Assembly (NCBI GenBank): GCA_020698575.1
Contig: CM036253.1
Location: forward strand, 3,524,605 to 3,588,604
Length of the DNA stretch: 64,000 nucleotides
From: Bostrychus sinensis
Lineage: Eukaryota; Chordata; Actinopteri; Gobiiformes; Eleotridae
Reading direction: 5' to 3'
Below, piece after piece: positions 1 to 12,690 of this stretch. The notes below the pieces were generated by a model, which worked only from the letters and a program-made list of their open reading frames with translations, searched no databases and was not told the DNA's origin. A program made the position numbers and the translations under genes. Each line of letters starts with the position of its first letter. The first letter of the stretch is position 1.

Positions 1-2341
1 TGCAGTGTTGTTTACAGTACTGTACTGCAGTATCGTTTACAGTACTGTACTGCAGTATTGTTTACAGTACTGTACTGCAGTGTTGTTTATAGCTGTACTG
101 CAGTGTTGTTTACAGCTGTACTGCAGTATTGTTTACAGTACTGTACTGCAGTGTTGTTTACAGTACTGTACTGCAGTGTTGTTTACAGTACTGTACTGCA
201 GTATTGTTTACAGTACTGTACTGCAGTGTTGTTTACAGTACTGTACTGCAGTATCGTTTACAGTACTGTACTGCAGTGTTGTTTACAGTACTGTACTGCA
301 GTATCGTTTACAGTACTGTACTGCAGTGTTGATTACAGTACTGTACTGCAGTATTGTTTACAGTACTGTACTGCAGTGTTGTTTACAGCTGTACTGCAGT
401 GTTGTTTACAGTACTGTACTGCAGTGTCGTTTACAGTACTGTACTGCAGTATCGTTTACAGTACTGTACTGCAGTATCGTTTACAGTACTGTACTGCAGT
501 ATTGTTTACAGTACTGTACTGCAGTGTTGTTTACAGTACTGTACTGCAGTATTGTTTACAGTACTGTACTGCAGTGTTGTTTACAGCTGTACTGCAGTGT
601 TGTTTACAGTACTGTACTGCAGTGTTGTTTACAGTACTGTACTGCAGTGTTGTTTATAGCTGTACTGCAGTGTTGTTTACAGCTGTACTGCAGTATTGTT
701 TACAGTACTGTACTGCAGTGTTGTTTACAGTACTGTACTGCAGTATTGTTTACAGTACTGTACTGCAGTGTTGTTTACAGCTGTACGGCAGTGTTGTTTA
801 CAGTACTGTACTGCAGTATTGTTTACAGTACTGTACTGCAGTGTTGTTTACAGTACTGTACTGCAGTGTTGTTTACAGTACTGTACTGCAGTGTTGTTTA
901 TAGCTGTACTGCAGTGTTGTTTACAGCTGTACTGCAGTATTGTTTACAGTACTGTACTGCATTGTTGTTTACAGTACTGTACTGCAGTGTTGTTTACAGT
1001 ACTGTACTGCAGTATTGTTTACAGTACTGTACTGCAGTGTCGTTTACAGTACTGTACTGCAGTATCATTTACAGTACTGTACTGCATTGTTGTTTACAGT
1101 ACTGTACTGCAGTATCGTTTACAGTACTGTACTGCAGTGTTGATTACAGTACTGTACTGCAGTATTGTTTACAGTACTGTACTGCAATGTTGTTTACAGC
1201 TGTACTGCAGTGTTGTTTACAGTACTGTACTGCAGTATCGTTTACAGTACTTTACTGCAGTGTTGTTTACACCTGTACTGCAGTGTTGTTTACAGTACTG
1301 TACTGCAGTGTCGTTTACCGTACTGTACTGCAGTATCATTTACAGTACTGTACTGCAGTATTGTTTACAGTACTGTACTGCAGTGTTGTTTACAGTACTG
1401 TACTGCAGTATCGTTTACAGTACTGTACTGCAGTGTTGTTTACAGTACTGTACTGCAGTATTGTTTACAGTACTGTACTGCAGTGTTGTTTACAGCTGTA
1501 CTGCAGTGTTGTTTTCAGCTGTACTGCAGTACTGTTTACAGTTTAACTGCAGTATTGTTTACAGTACTGTACTGCAGTATCTGTTTACAGTACTGTACTG
1601 CAGTATTGTTTACAGTACTGTACTGCAGTGTTGTTTACAGCTGTACTGCAGTGTTGTTTACAGTACTGTACTGCAGTATCGTTTACAGTACTGTACTGCA
1701 GTGTTGTTTACAGTACTGTACTGCAGTATCGTTTACAGTACTGTACTGCAGTGTTGTTTACAGTACTGTACTGCAGTATTGTTTACAGTACTGTACTGCA
1801 GTGTTGTTTACAGTACTGTACTGCAGTATTGTTTACAGCTGTACTGCAGTGTTGTTTACAGTACTGTACTGCAGTATTGTTTACAGTACTGTACTGCAGT
1901 ACTGTTTACAGTCTGTAACTGCAGTATTGTTTACAGTACTGTACTGCAGTATTGTTTTACAGTACTGTACTGCAGTATCTGTTTACAGTACTGTACTGCA
2001 GTATTGTTTACAGTACTGTACTGCAGTACTGTTTACAGTTTAACTGCAGTGTTGTTTACAGTACTGTACTGCAGTATTGTTTACAGTACTGTACTGCAGT
2101 ACTGTTTACAGCTGTAACTGCAGTATTGTTTACAGTACTGTACTGCAGTACTGTTTACAGTTTAACTGCAGTGTTGTTTACAGTACTGTACTGCAGTATT
2201 GTTTTCAGCTGTACTGCAGTACTGTTTACAGTTTAACTGCAGTATTGTTTACAGTACTGTACTGCAGTATTGTTTACAGCTGTACTGCAGTACTGTTTAC
2301 AGTTTTACTGCAGTATTGTTTACAGTATTGTACTGCAGTAT

Positions 2342-3340
2342 TGTTTACAGTACTGTACTGCAGTGTTGTTTACAGTACTGTACTGCAGTGTTGTTTACAG
2401 TACTGTACTGCAGTGTTGTTTATAGCTGTACTGCAGTGTTGTTTACAGCTGTACTGCAGTATTGTTTACAGTACTGTACTGCATTGTTGTTTACAGTACT
2501 GTACTGCAGTGTTGTTTACAGTACTGTACTGCAGTATTGTTTACAGTACTGTACTGCAGTGTCGTTTACAGTACTGTACTGCAGTATCATTTACAGTACT
2601 GTACTGCATTGTTGTTTACAGTACTGTACTGCAGTATCGTTTACAGTACTGTACTGCAGTGTTGATTACAGTACTGTACTGCAGTATTGTTTACAGTACT
2701 GTACTGCAATGTTGTTTACAGCTGTACTGCAGTGTTGTTTACAGTACTGTACTGCAGTATCGTTTACAGTACTTTACTGCAGTGTTGTTTACACCTGTAC
2801 TGCAGTGTTGTTTACAGTACTGTACTGCAGTGTCGTTTACCGTACTGTACTGCAGTATCATTTACAGTACTGTACTGCAGTATTGTTTACAGTACTGTAC
2901 TGCAGTGTTGTTTACAGTACTGTACTGCAGTATCGTTTACAGTACTGTACTGCAGTGTTGTTTACAGTACTGTACTGCAGTATTGTTTACAGTACTGTAC
3001 TGCAGTGTTGTTTACAGCTGTACTGCAGTGTTGTTTTCAGCTGTACTGCAGTACTGTTTACAGTTTAACTGCAGTATTGTTAACAGTACTGTACTGCAAT
3101 ACTGTTTACAGTTTAACTGCAGTATTGTTTACAGTACTGTACTGCAGTGTTGTTTACAGCTGTACTGCAGTGTTGTTTACAGTACTGTACTGCAGTATCG
3201 TTTACAGTACTGTACTGCAGTGTTGTTTACAGTACTGTACTGCAGTATCGTTTACAGTACTGTACTGCAGTGTTGTTTACAGTACTGTACTGCAGTATTG
3301 TTTACAGTACTGTACTGCAGTGTTGTTTACAGCTGTACTG
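2342..3340. repeat. Higher-order duplicate of 820-1820 inside the 25/23-bp array
   Basis: About 1 kb of variant pattern at 820-1820 recurs here with an offset of about 1520 bp. Rare markers recur in the same order: CTGCATTGTTG at 959 and 2481, CTGCAATGTTG at 1183 and 2705, ACACCTGTACTG at 1270 and 2792. This indicates a block duplication within the array, not unit-by-unit slippage. Borders are approximate. Confidence 0.8.
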
Positions 3341-3466
3341 CAGTATTGTTTACAGCTGTACTGCAGTGTTGTTTACAGTACTGTACTGCAGTATTGTTTA
3401 CAGTACTGTACTGCAGTACTGTTTACAGTTTAACTGCAGTATTGTTTACAGTACTGTACTGCAGTA

Positions 3467-3823
3467 TTGTTTTCAGCTGTACTGCAGTACTGTTTACAGT
3501 TTAACTGCAGTATTGTTTACAGTACTGTACTGCAGTACTGTTTACAGTTTAACTGCAGTGTTGTTTACAGTACTGTACTGCAGTATTGTTTTCAGCTGTA
3601 CTGCAGTACTGTTTACAGTTTAACTGCAGTATTGTTTACAGTACTGTACTGCAGTACTGTTTACAGTTTAACTGCAGTGTTGTTTACAGTACTGTACTGC
3701 AGTATTGTTTTCAGCTGTACTGCAGTACTGTTTACAGTTTAACTGCAGTATTGTTTACAGTACTGTACTGCAGTATTGTTTACAGCTGTACTGCAGTACT
3801 GTTTACAGTTTTACTGCAGTATT
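3467..3823. repeat. Three tandem copies of a 119-bp higher-order unit
   Basis: Five-unit blocks containing the diagnostic TTTTCAGCTG and CAGTTTAACTG variants start at about 3467, 3586 and 3705, a spacing of 119 bp. A related block occurs near 2199. This is a local higher-order repeat within the larger minisatellite. Confidence 0.7.
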
Positions 3824-6800
3824 GTTTACAGTATTGTACTGCAGTATTGTTTACAGCTGTACTGCAGTATTGTTTACAGTGCTGTACTGCAGTATTTTTT
3901 ACAGCTGTACTACAGTATTGTTTACAGTACTGTACTGCAGTATTGTTTTCAGCTGTACTACAGTACTGTTTACAGTTTTACTGCAGTATTGTTTACAGTA
4001 CTGTACTACAGTATTGTTTAAAGTACTGTACTGCAGTATTGTTTACAGTACTGTACTGCAGTATTGTTTACAGTAATGTACTGTTTACAGTACTGTACTA
4101 CAGTATTGTTTACAGTACTGTACTGCAGTATTGTTTACAGTAATGTACTGCAGTATTGTTTACAGTACTGTACTACAGTATTGTTTACAGTAATGTACTG
4201 CAGTATTGTTTACAGTACTGTACTACAGTATTGTTTACAGTACTGTACTGCAGTATTGTTTTCAGCTGTACTGCAGTACTGTTTACAGTTTAACTGCAGT
4301 ATTGTTTACAGTACTGTAATGCAGTATTGTTTACAGCTGTACTACATTATTGTTTACAGTACTGTACTGCAGTATTGTTTTCAGCTGTACTGCAGTACTG
4401 TTTACAGTTTTACTGCAGTATTGTTTACAGTACTGTACTGCAGTATTGTTTACAGCTGTACTACAGTATTGTTTACAGTACTGTACTGCAGTATTGTTTA
4501 CAGCTGTACTACAGTATTGTTTACAGTACTGTACTGCAGTATTGTTTAGAGCTGTACTGCAGTATTGTTTACAGTACTGTACTGCAGTATTGTTTACAGT
4601 GCTGTACTGCAGTATTGTTTACAGTGCTGTACTGCAGTATTGTTTACAGCTGTACTACAGTACTAATTACAGTTTTACTGCAGTATTGTTTAGAGTACTG
4701 TACTGCAGTATTGTTTACAGTATTGTACTGCAGTATTGTTTACAGCTGTACTGCAGTATTGTTTACAGCACTGTACTGCAGTATTGTTTACAGCTGTACT
4801 GCAGTATTGTTTACAGCTGTACTGCAGTATTGTTTACAGCACTGTACTGCAGTATTGTTTACAGTACTGTACTGCAGTATTGTTTACAGTACTGTACTGC
4901 AGTATTGTTTTCAGCTGTACTGCAGTACTATTTACAGTTATACTGCAGTATTGTTTACAGTACTGTACTGCAGTATTGTTTACAGCTGTACTGCAGTATT
5001 GTTTACAGCTGTACTGCAATATTGTTTACAGCACTGTACTGCAGTATTGTTTACAGTATTGTACTGCAGTATTGTTTACAGCTGTACTGCAGTATTGTTT
5101 ACAGCTGTACTGCAGTATTGTTTACAGCTGTACTGCAATATTGTTTACAGCTGTACTGCAGTATTGTTTACAGCACTGTACTGCAGTATTGTTTACAGTA
5201 TTGTACTGCAGTATTGTTTACAGCTGTACTGCAGTATTGTTTACAGCACTGTACTGCAGTATTGTTTACAGCTGTACTGCAGTATTGTTTACAGCTGTAC
5301 TGCAGTATTGTTTACAGCACTGTACTGCAGTATTGTTTACAGTACTGTACTGCAGTATTGTTTACAGTACTGTACTGCAGTATTGTTTACAGCTGTACTG
5401 CAGTATTGTTTACAGCTGTACTGCAGTGTTGTTTACAGTACTGTACTGCAGTATTGTTTTCAGCTGTACTGCAGTACTATTTACAGTTTTACTGCAGTAT
5501 TGTTTACAGTACTGTAATGCAGTATTGTTTACAGTACTGTACTGCAGTATTGTTTACAGCTGTACTACAGTACTGTTTACAGTACTGTACTGCAGTATTG
5601 TTTACAGTATTGTACTGCAGTATTGTTTACAGCTGTACTGCAGTATTGTTTACAGTACTGTACTGCAGTATTGTTTACAGTGCTGTACTGCAGTATTGTT
5701 TACAGCTGTACTACAGTACTATTTACAGTTTTACTGCAGTATTGTTTACAGTGCTGTACTGCAGTATTGTTTACAGCTGTACTGCAGTATTGTTTACAGC
5801 TGTACTGCAGTATTGTTTACAGTACTGTACTGCAGTATTGTTTTCAGCTGTAATGCAGTATTGTTTACAGTACTGTACTGCAGTTTTGTTTACAGTTTTA
5901 CTGCAGTATTGTTTACAGTATTGTACTGCAGTATTGTTTACAGCTGTACTGCAGTATTGTTTACAGCACTGTACTGCAGTATTGTTTACAGCTGTACTGC
6001 AGTATTGTTTACAGCTGTACTGCAGTATTGTTTACAGCACTGTACTGCAGTATTGTTTACAGCTGTACTGCAGTATTGTTTACAGTACTGTAATGCAGTA
6101 TTGTTTACAGTACTGTACTGCAGTATTGTTTACAGCTGTACTACAGTATTGTTTATAGTACTGTACTACAGTATTGTTTACAGCTGTACTGCAGTATTGT
6201 TTACAGTACTGTACTGCAGTATTGTTTACAGCTGTACTACAGTATTGTTTACAGTACTGTACTGCAGTATTGTTTACAGTACTGTACTACAGTATTGTTT
6301 ACAGTACTGTACTGCAGTATTGTTTACAGCTGTACTACAGTATTGTTTACAGTACTGTGCTACAGTATTGTTTACAGTACTGTACTGCAGTATTGTTTAC
6401 AGCTGTACTACAGTATTGTTTACAGTACTGTACTGCAGTATTGTTTACAGCTGTACTACAGTATTGTTTACAGTACTGTACTGCAGTATTGTTTACAGCT
6501 GTACTACAGTATTGTTTACAGTACTGTACTGCAGTATTGTTTACAGCTGTACTACAGTATTGTTTACAGCTGTACTACAGTATTGTTTACAGTACTGTAC
6601 TGCAGTATTGTTTACAGCTGTACTGCAGTATTGTTTACAGTACTGTACTGCAGTATTGTTTACAGCTGTACTACAGTATTGTTTACAGTACTGTACTGCA
6701 GTATTGTTTACAGCTGTACTGCAGTATTGTTTACAGTACTGTACTGCAGTATTGTTTACAGTACTGTACTGCAGTATTGTTTACAGCTGTACTGCAGTAT

Positions 6801-9587
6801 TGTTTACAGTACTGTACTGCAGTATTGTTTACAGCTGTACTGCAGTATTGTTTACAGTACTGTACTGCAGTATTGTTTACAGCTGTACTGCAGTATTGTT
6901 TACAGCACTGTACTGCAGTATTGTTTACAGCTGTACTGCAGTATTGTTTACAGCTGTACTGCAGTATTGTTTACAGCACTGTACTGCAGTATTGTTTACA
7001 GTACTGTACTGCAGTATTGTTTACAGTACTGTACTGCAGTATTGTTTACAGCTGTACTGCAGTAATTGTTTACAGTCTGTACTGCAGTATTGTTTACAGT
7101 ACTGTACTGCAGTATTGTTTACAGCTGTACTGCAGTATTGTTTACAGCTGTACTGCAGTATTGTTTACAGCTGTACTACAGTACTGTTTACAGTTTTACT
7201 GCAGTAATTGTTTACAGTACTGTACTGCAGTATTGTTTACAGCTGTACTACAGTACTGTTTACAGTTGTACTGCAGTGTTGTTTACAGTACTGTACTGCA
7301 GTATTGTTTTACAGTACTGTACTACAGTATTGTTTACAGTCTGTACTGCAGTATTGTTTACAGTACTGTACTGCAGTATTGTTTACAGTACTGTACTGCA
7401 GTATTGTTTACAGCTGTACTGCAGTATTGTTTACAGCTGTACTACAGTATTGTTTACAGTACTGTACTGCAGTATTGTTTACAGCTGTACTACAGTATTG
7501 TTTACAGTACTGTACTGCAGTATTGTTTACAGTACTGTACTGCAGTATTGTTTACAGCTGTACTACAGTATTGTTTACAGTACTGTACTGCAGTATTGTT
7601 TACAGCTGTACTACAGTATTGTTTACAGTACTGTACTGCTGTATTGTTTACAGTACTGTACTGCAGTATTGTTTACAGCTGTACTACAGTATTGTTTACA
7701 GTACTGTACTGCAGTATTGTTTACAGCTGTACTACAGTGTTGTTTACAGTACTGTACTGCAGTATTGTTTACAGCTGTACTACAGTATTGTTTACAGCAC
7801 TGTACTGCAGTATTGTTTACAGCTGTACTGCAGTATTGTTTACAGCTGTACTGCAGTATTGTTTACAGCACTGTACTGCAGTATTGTTTACAGTACTGTA
7901 CTGCAGTATTGTTTACAGTACTGTACTGCAGTATTGTTTTCAGCTGTACTGCAGAACTATTTACAGTTATACTGCAGTATTGTTTACAGTACTGTACTGC
8001 AGTATTGTTTACAGCTGTACTGCAGTATTGTTTACAGCTGTACTGCAGTATTGTTTACAGCTGTACTACAGTACTGTTTACAGTTTTACTGCAGAATTGT
8101 TTACAGTACTGTACTGCAGTATTGTTTACAGCTGTACTACAGTACTGTTTACAGTTTTACTGCAGTGTTGTTTACAGTACTGTACTGCAGTATTGTTTTC
8201 AGCTGTACTACAGTACTGTTTACAGTTTTACTGCAGTATTGTTTACAGTACTGTACTGCAGTATTGTTTACAGTACTGTACTGCAGTATTGTTTACAGCT
8301 GTACTACAGTATTGTTTACAGTACTGTACAACAGTATTGTTTACAGCTGTACTGCAGTATTGTTTACAGTACTGTACTGCAATATTGTTTACAGCTGTAC
8401 TACAGTATTGTTTACAGTACTGTACTGCAGTATTGTTTACAGTACTGTACTACAGTATTGTTTACAGTACTGTACTGCAGTATTGTTTACAGCTGTACTA
8501 CAGTATTGTTTACAGTACTGTGCTACAGTATTGTTTACAGTACTGTACTGCAGTATTGTTTACAGCTGTACTACAGTATTGTTTACAGTACTGTACTACA
8601 GTATTGTTTACAGTACTGTACTGCAGTATTGTTTACACCTGTACTACAGTATTGTTTACAGTACTGTACTGCAGTATTGTTTACAGCTGTACTACAATAT
8701 TGTTTACAGCTGTACTACAGTATTGTTTACAGTACTGTACTGCAGTATTGTTTACAGCTGTACTACAGTATTGTTTACAGTACTGTACTGCAGTATTGTT
8801 TACAGCTGTACTACAGTATTGTTTACAGCTGTACTACAGTATTGTTTACAGTACTGTACTGCAGTATTGTTTACAGCTGTACTACAGTATTGTTTACAGT
8901 ACTGTACTGCAGTATTGTTTACAGCTGTACTACAGTATTGTTTACAGTACTGTACTGCTGTATTGTTTACAGTACTGTACTGCAGTATTGTTTACAGCTG
9001 TACTACAGTATTGTTTACAGTACTGTACTGCAGTATTGTTTACAGCTGTACTACAGTGTTGTTTACAGTACTGTACTGCAGTATTGTTTACAGTACTGTA
9101 CTACAGTATTGTTTACAGTACTGTACTGCAGTATTGTTTACAGCTGTACTACAGTATTGTTTACAGTACTGTGCTACAGTATTGTTTACAGTACTGTACT
9201 GCAGTATTGTTTACAGCTGTACTACAGTATTGTTTACAGTACTGTACTACAGTATTGTTTACAGTACTGTACTGCAGTATTGTTTACAGCTGTACTACAG
9301 TATTGTTTACAGTACTGTACTGCAGTATTGTTTACAGCTGTACTACAATATTGTTTACAGCTGTACTACAGTATTGTTTACAGTACTGTACTGCAGTATT
9401 GTTTACAGCTGTACTACAGTATTGTTTACAGCTGTACTACAGTATTGTTTACAGTACTGTACTGCAGTATTGTTTACAGCTGTACTACAGTATTGTTTAC
9501 AGCTGTACTACAGTATTGTTTACAGTACTGTACTGCAGTATTGTTTACAGCTGTACTACAGTATTGTTTACAGTAACCGCTCTGTTA

Positions 9588-10079
9588 CATCGATCCTAAC
9601 TCACCAAAACCAATTTATTGGTGTTGTGTTTTTATTCCCATGCATTTTGCAAGGAAGAAGAAAAACAGCCTCCATTGAAACTGTGTGTAATAAAGCTCTG
9701 CTGCCCCCTGGTGGTTTAGGGGTCAATCTGACCAAAAACCTAATTTCTCTTTATTTTGAAGGTAAAGGCTTAGATTTATTAGGTTTTCATGAAAAAAGTA
9801 TTATAATGTGTCAGGATTACAGGATGTCAAAAATCAGTGGTTATAATGGAAGTCACTGGGCCCAAACGCGTCCTGAAGGTGACGAGTGGAGGTAAACTGC
9901 AGATCTCCTGTTCTATACACCTTAGAACAGAGGGGGTCATGGCATTTTAAACATCAACAAAAAAAATTATTCTGGCCAAGTTTCACACCAACAGCTTTTA
10001 AACTGACTGATTTATTGAGGATCAAAAAAAAAAACAGCAAAAAGTACGCGTTTGGACCCTAGGGTGCCCAGAGGGTTAA
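9588..10079. mobile_element. Truncated piggyBac-type element, second copy of the 43.2-kb family
   Basis: The last 270 bp (about 9805-10075) closely match 44145-44411, including the terminal inverted repeat TGCCCAGAGGG abutting TTAA at 10076-10079. TTAA flanks and CCC/GGG termini are the signature of piggyBac-family insertions. No left terminus is visible: the segment begins where the minisatellite ends, so the left part is either lost or replaced by the array. No transposase frame is present. Confidence 0.65.
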
Positions 10080-10439
10080 GAAGGGCCTCAACTCTCCACA
10101 ACAACCTCTGCTCCATCTCCGGCTTCTACAACTCCCACTTGGATCAATGCCAGCCACAGCAGAAGGTTCCTGAGCCAGGGGACAACTTCTCTTCAGTCAG
10201 AGACAAACAACAACCTTCCTCTCTGGACGTTGAGGACATCAACACTGACCAAGAGGATCACCACTCACTGACTCACAGCAGTCAGGCTGCTGACCTGACA
10301 CAGGTGCGAGCCTAGCGCCCCCTGTGTTCGCTCCGGTGAATTCACAACACACACATCTCACACCAAGCAGAGCACACAGCTCACAGGTTGTTACTGCAAC
10401 TGAAGAACAACGACCAGACTCATCCTGCGCATTTAGACT
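10080..10439 (+). other. Unassigned segment with a short coding-like frame
   Basis: A frame open from inside the transposon end continues to a TAG at about 10313-10315. The portion outside the transposon is polar and of mixed composition (for example QPQQKVPEPGDNF, SSLDVEDINTDQED), unlike the repeat-derived frames elsewhere. It could be the last exon of a disrupted gene, a pseudogene fragment or chance. I recognise no domain and see no clear acceptor site. The rest of the stretch shows nothing identifiable. Confidence 0.2.
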
Positions 10440-11690
10440 TTAGACTTTGGACTTTAGTTTATTGTCCCTGAGGGGAGATTCTTTTCCACAGACACAGAGC
10501 TCGTTTGACAAATACACAGATAAACACCAAACATCACAGTCACATAAACACATTACAACACAGACATTATGCCTCAACGGGGCCTGTTGTTTAAGAAAGC
10601 AATGGCTGCTGGGATCAGGCTTCTACCAAACCGTGCCCTCCTGCACCTGATCGCCCTATACCTCCGTCCTGAAGGCAGAGGGATGAGGTGGTCCTGGAGG
10701 GGGTCCTGTATTATGGAGAGTGCGAAGCGTCCAATAGCCCGATTATTTAGATCTGTGAGATTGGGTGTGGGGAGTCCTATGATTTTAGCAGCTATGTGTG
10801 TTTATGAGTTTGGTCCGATCTTTAACAGTAAGCATGTTATAGAAGCAGGTGGAACAGTACAGTAGGATGGGCTGAATGATAGATTTATACAGCAATGCCA
10901 TAACACAAGTCCAGAATGTTTGCCCGCCTTGTCCCAATGTCCACATGCTGTTGGAAAGATGGTAAAACACTGTTCAGTTGACAGTTGTTGAAATCCCCCA
11001 TAATAAACAGCGGAGCACCAGGATACTTAGCTAGCATGTCATTAGCTTCCCCGGCTATCAGCTCCGCTGCTGTGCTGCTGTTCGCACTGGGAGGGATGTA
11101 GACACAGCTGATCACAGCAGTAGGGAATTCCCTGGGCAGGTAGAAAGGACGGAGGGACACAGTCAGTATTTCCCGGCCAGGTGTACATGACTTGTTATGG
11201 ACTTTGATGTCTGTGCACCACTTATTATTGATGTACAAGCATACGTCGCCGCTACATTTCTTCCCCGCCTGCTCAGTTCAGTCTGATCGGAGTATCGTGA
11301 AATTATCCAAACCCACATCAGAGTCAGTGATTGACGTGTCCAGCCAGGTTTCTGCGAAGGCGATGATACAAATGTCACTGAAGGCCCTCTCTAGCTGGCA
11401 CCGAGCGTGCAAAAGATCCATTTTATTACGAAGCGAGTGGACATTCGATAGAATGATGGATGGAAGAGGGGGCTTGAAAGGACGTCTCCGAATCCTGCTG
11501 CGAACACCCCCACGTCTCCCCCGCTTCCTTGGTCGGCACTCCTTTGGCAAAATTGGCAAAAAAACAGACGGTGCTCAGGTAGTGCTGTCGCAGCGGAGCA
11601 TGCGCCACAGACTATGACATCTGAGCAAGACCTGACCCGGAGAGGGGCCAGGCGCAAAATCAGACATTGCAAATGGGCTTCAGGAAAGAG
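10440..11690 (-). mobile_element. Internally deleted non-LTR retrotransposon (LINE), minus strand
   Basis: Read on the minus strand, 11560-10990 resembles an AP-type endonuclease domain: an N-terminal SNVHSLRNKMD motif, an ETWLD motif (catalytic Glu region), then CVYIPP and GDFNN motifs, spread over more than one frame. At about 10960 the sequence jumps to the C-terminal end of a LINE polyprotein (SIIQPILLYCSTCFYN), so the reverse transcriptase core is missing. The 3' end lies near 10440, where AATAAA-like sequence is followed by short AAAGTCT repeats, a tail type seen in several LINE clades. Frameshifts make it a dead copy. The clade (Jockey-, L2- or Rex1-like) is not settled. Confidence 0.75.
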
Positions 11691-11739
11691 CCATACATGC
11701 AGCTGTCATCAACTTTATTTATTGATTATTATAAACAGG

Positions 11740-12165
11740 GTTTTATTAAAATCAAAAGGGGGGAACGTAGTGGAAATTCATTAATTCCTGTGTTATCCCA
11801 TTAGTTTATTATTATCTGAGCTTACTGCGGTACAAGGACAACAGCAGCGTAACAGCTGCAAGGACACAGCAGGTTGTGTCTTAGTGCACCTGAGCCAGGA
11901 CATGGTGACCTCTGATAGATCAGAGCAAAGGTCTCAGATCTGCTGTGACCTGGATCCCTCCTGCAATCACTGATAAACCATTCTGACTTTAACTTTCCTA
12001 ACCTTTATTACTCGTACTGTGCCACTGCTGGAGTTGATGACCGCTGATTAATAAAGAGGGTTTTAAACACCAGGGGGCGTGGTACGGGCCCCTGCACGTG
12101 GATCTGCAGAGCACGGTCCTGAGGTTGAATAAGCTTTGCTAATGTGTAAAAACAAAAAAAAGGAA
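11740..12165 (+). mobile_element. Possible LTR-like segment with polypurine tract
   Basis: A purine tract (AAAATCAAAAGGGGGGAA, ends about 11766) precedes about 400 bp containing an AATAAA at about 12048, an arrangement like the 3' end of a retroviral-type element. The clear TG...CA ends are missing and no flanking gene is recognised, so this is a weak call. Confidence 0.3.
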
Positions 12166-12225
12166 GACAAATGTTTTTTCTTATTATTTGCTTTGCAGCT
12201 CGAATGTTGTTGATCTCCGATTGGA

Positions 12226-12690
12226 GATCAAAAGGGGGAATGTTGTATGTGATTTGAACATGATCAAGTTTATAATGGAATGTGAAGAAATGTATCTGAT
12301 CATGTGACCAGGACCTGACCCAGACTCCAGACGCCGCATGAAGTGCAAGAGAACAATGTGATGTCTGAGTGTGGCCTTCATGGGAGCAGAAGTGATAACA
12401 ACCCCTCCTTTACAACTCACACTGCTCTGCCTGAGAACTGGTTCAGATCCTGGACTATGCCCATATCTGGAGTGGGTGGTATGAAGTTGAGCCTGGGATA
12501 TATTCAGTGTGATAGGGACGGTCGTTGTTGGACGCCCAGCGTAAGCCCTGAGTAAGACTGTAGGCGGCAGGGACAGATCCAACCCAGAGCTCTGTTAGTT
12601 TGGCTTCTGCGAATAAAAAGACAAAAAGACAAAAAAGCTGAATGGAGTCTTTATTGATTAGAAAAAGAACACGACAATTCTTATTAAACA
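12226..12690 (+). mobile_element. Probable 3' LTR of an endogenous-retrovirus-type element
   Basis: A polypurine tract (ATCAAAAGGGGGAA, ends 12239) directly abuts a segment starting TGTTGTATG at 12240 and ending TTATTAAACA at 12690, giving a 451-bp block with TG...CA ends and an AATAAA at 12612-12617. That is the layout of a 3' LTR with R and U5 after the poly(A) signal. An AAC microsatellite follows. Upstream sequence contains no recognisable env or pol, so it is a remnant. Confidence 0.45.

Larger units (their letters stand above)
1..9575. repeat. Palindromic 25/23-bp minisatellite array, about 9.6 kb
   Basis: The stretch is continuous tandem repeat from the first base, so the array runs off the left edge of the window. 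The 25-bp unit joins two short palindromes, ACAGTACTGT and TACTGCAGTA, followed by a TTGTTT spacer. A 23-bp variant has ACAGCTGTAC in place of the first palindrome. Each typical unit carries a CTGCAG hexamer. Variants are regionally distributed: CAGTGTTG units dominate 1-3.8 kb, and CTACAG units appear from about 3.9 kb onward. No unit encodes a plausible protein; the long open frames here only reflect the absence of stop triplets in a repeated unit. No promoter or gene is visible. Confidence 0.97.

Noticed and set aside
1..9895. Tyr/Cys/Leu-rich frames up to 1141 codons
   Set aside because: Consequence of 25-bp units (75 bp per 25 codons) lacking stops; present in all plus-strand frames.
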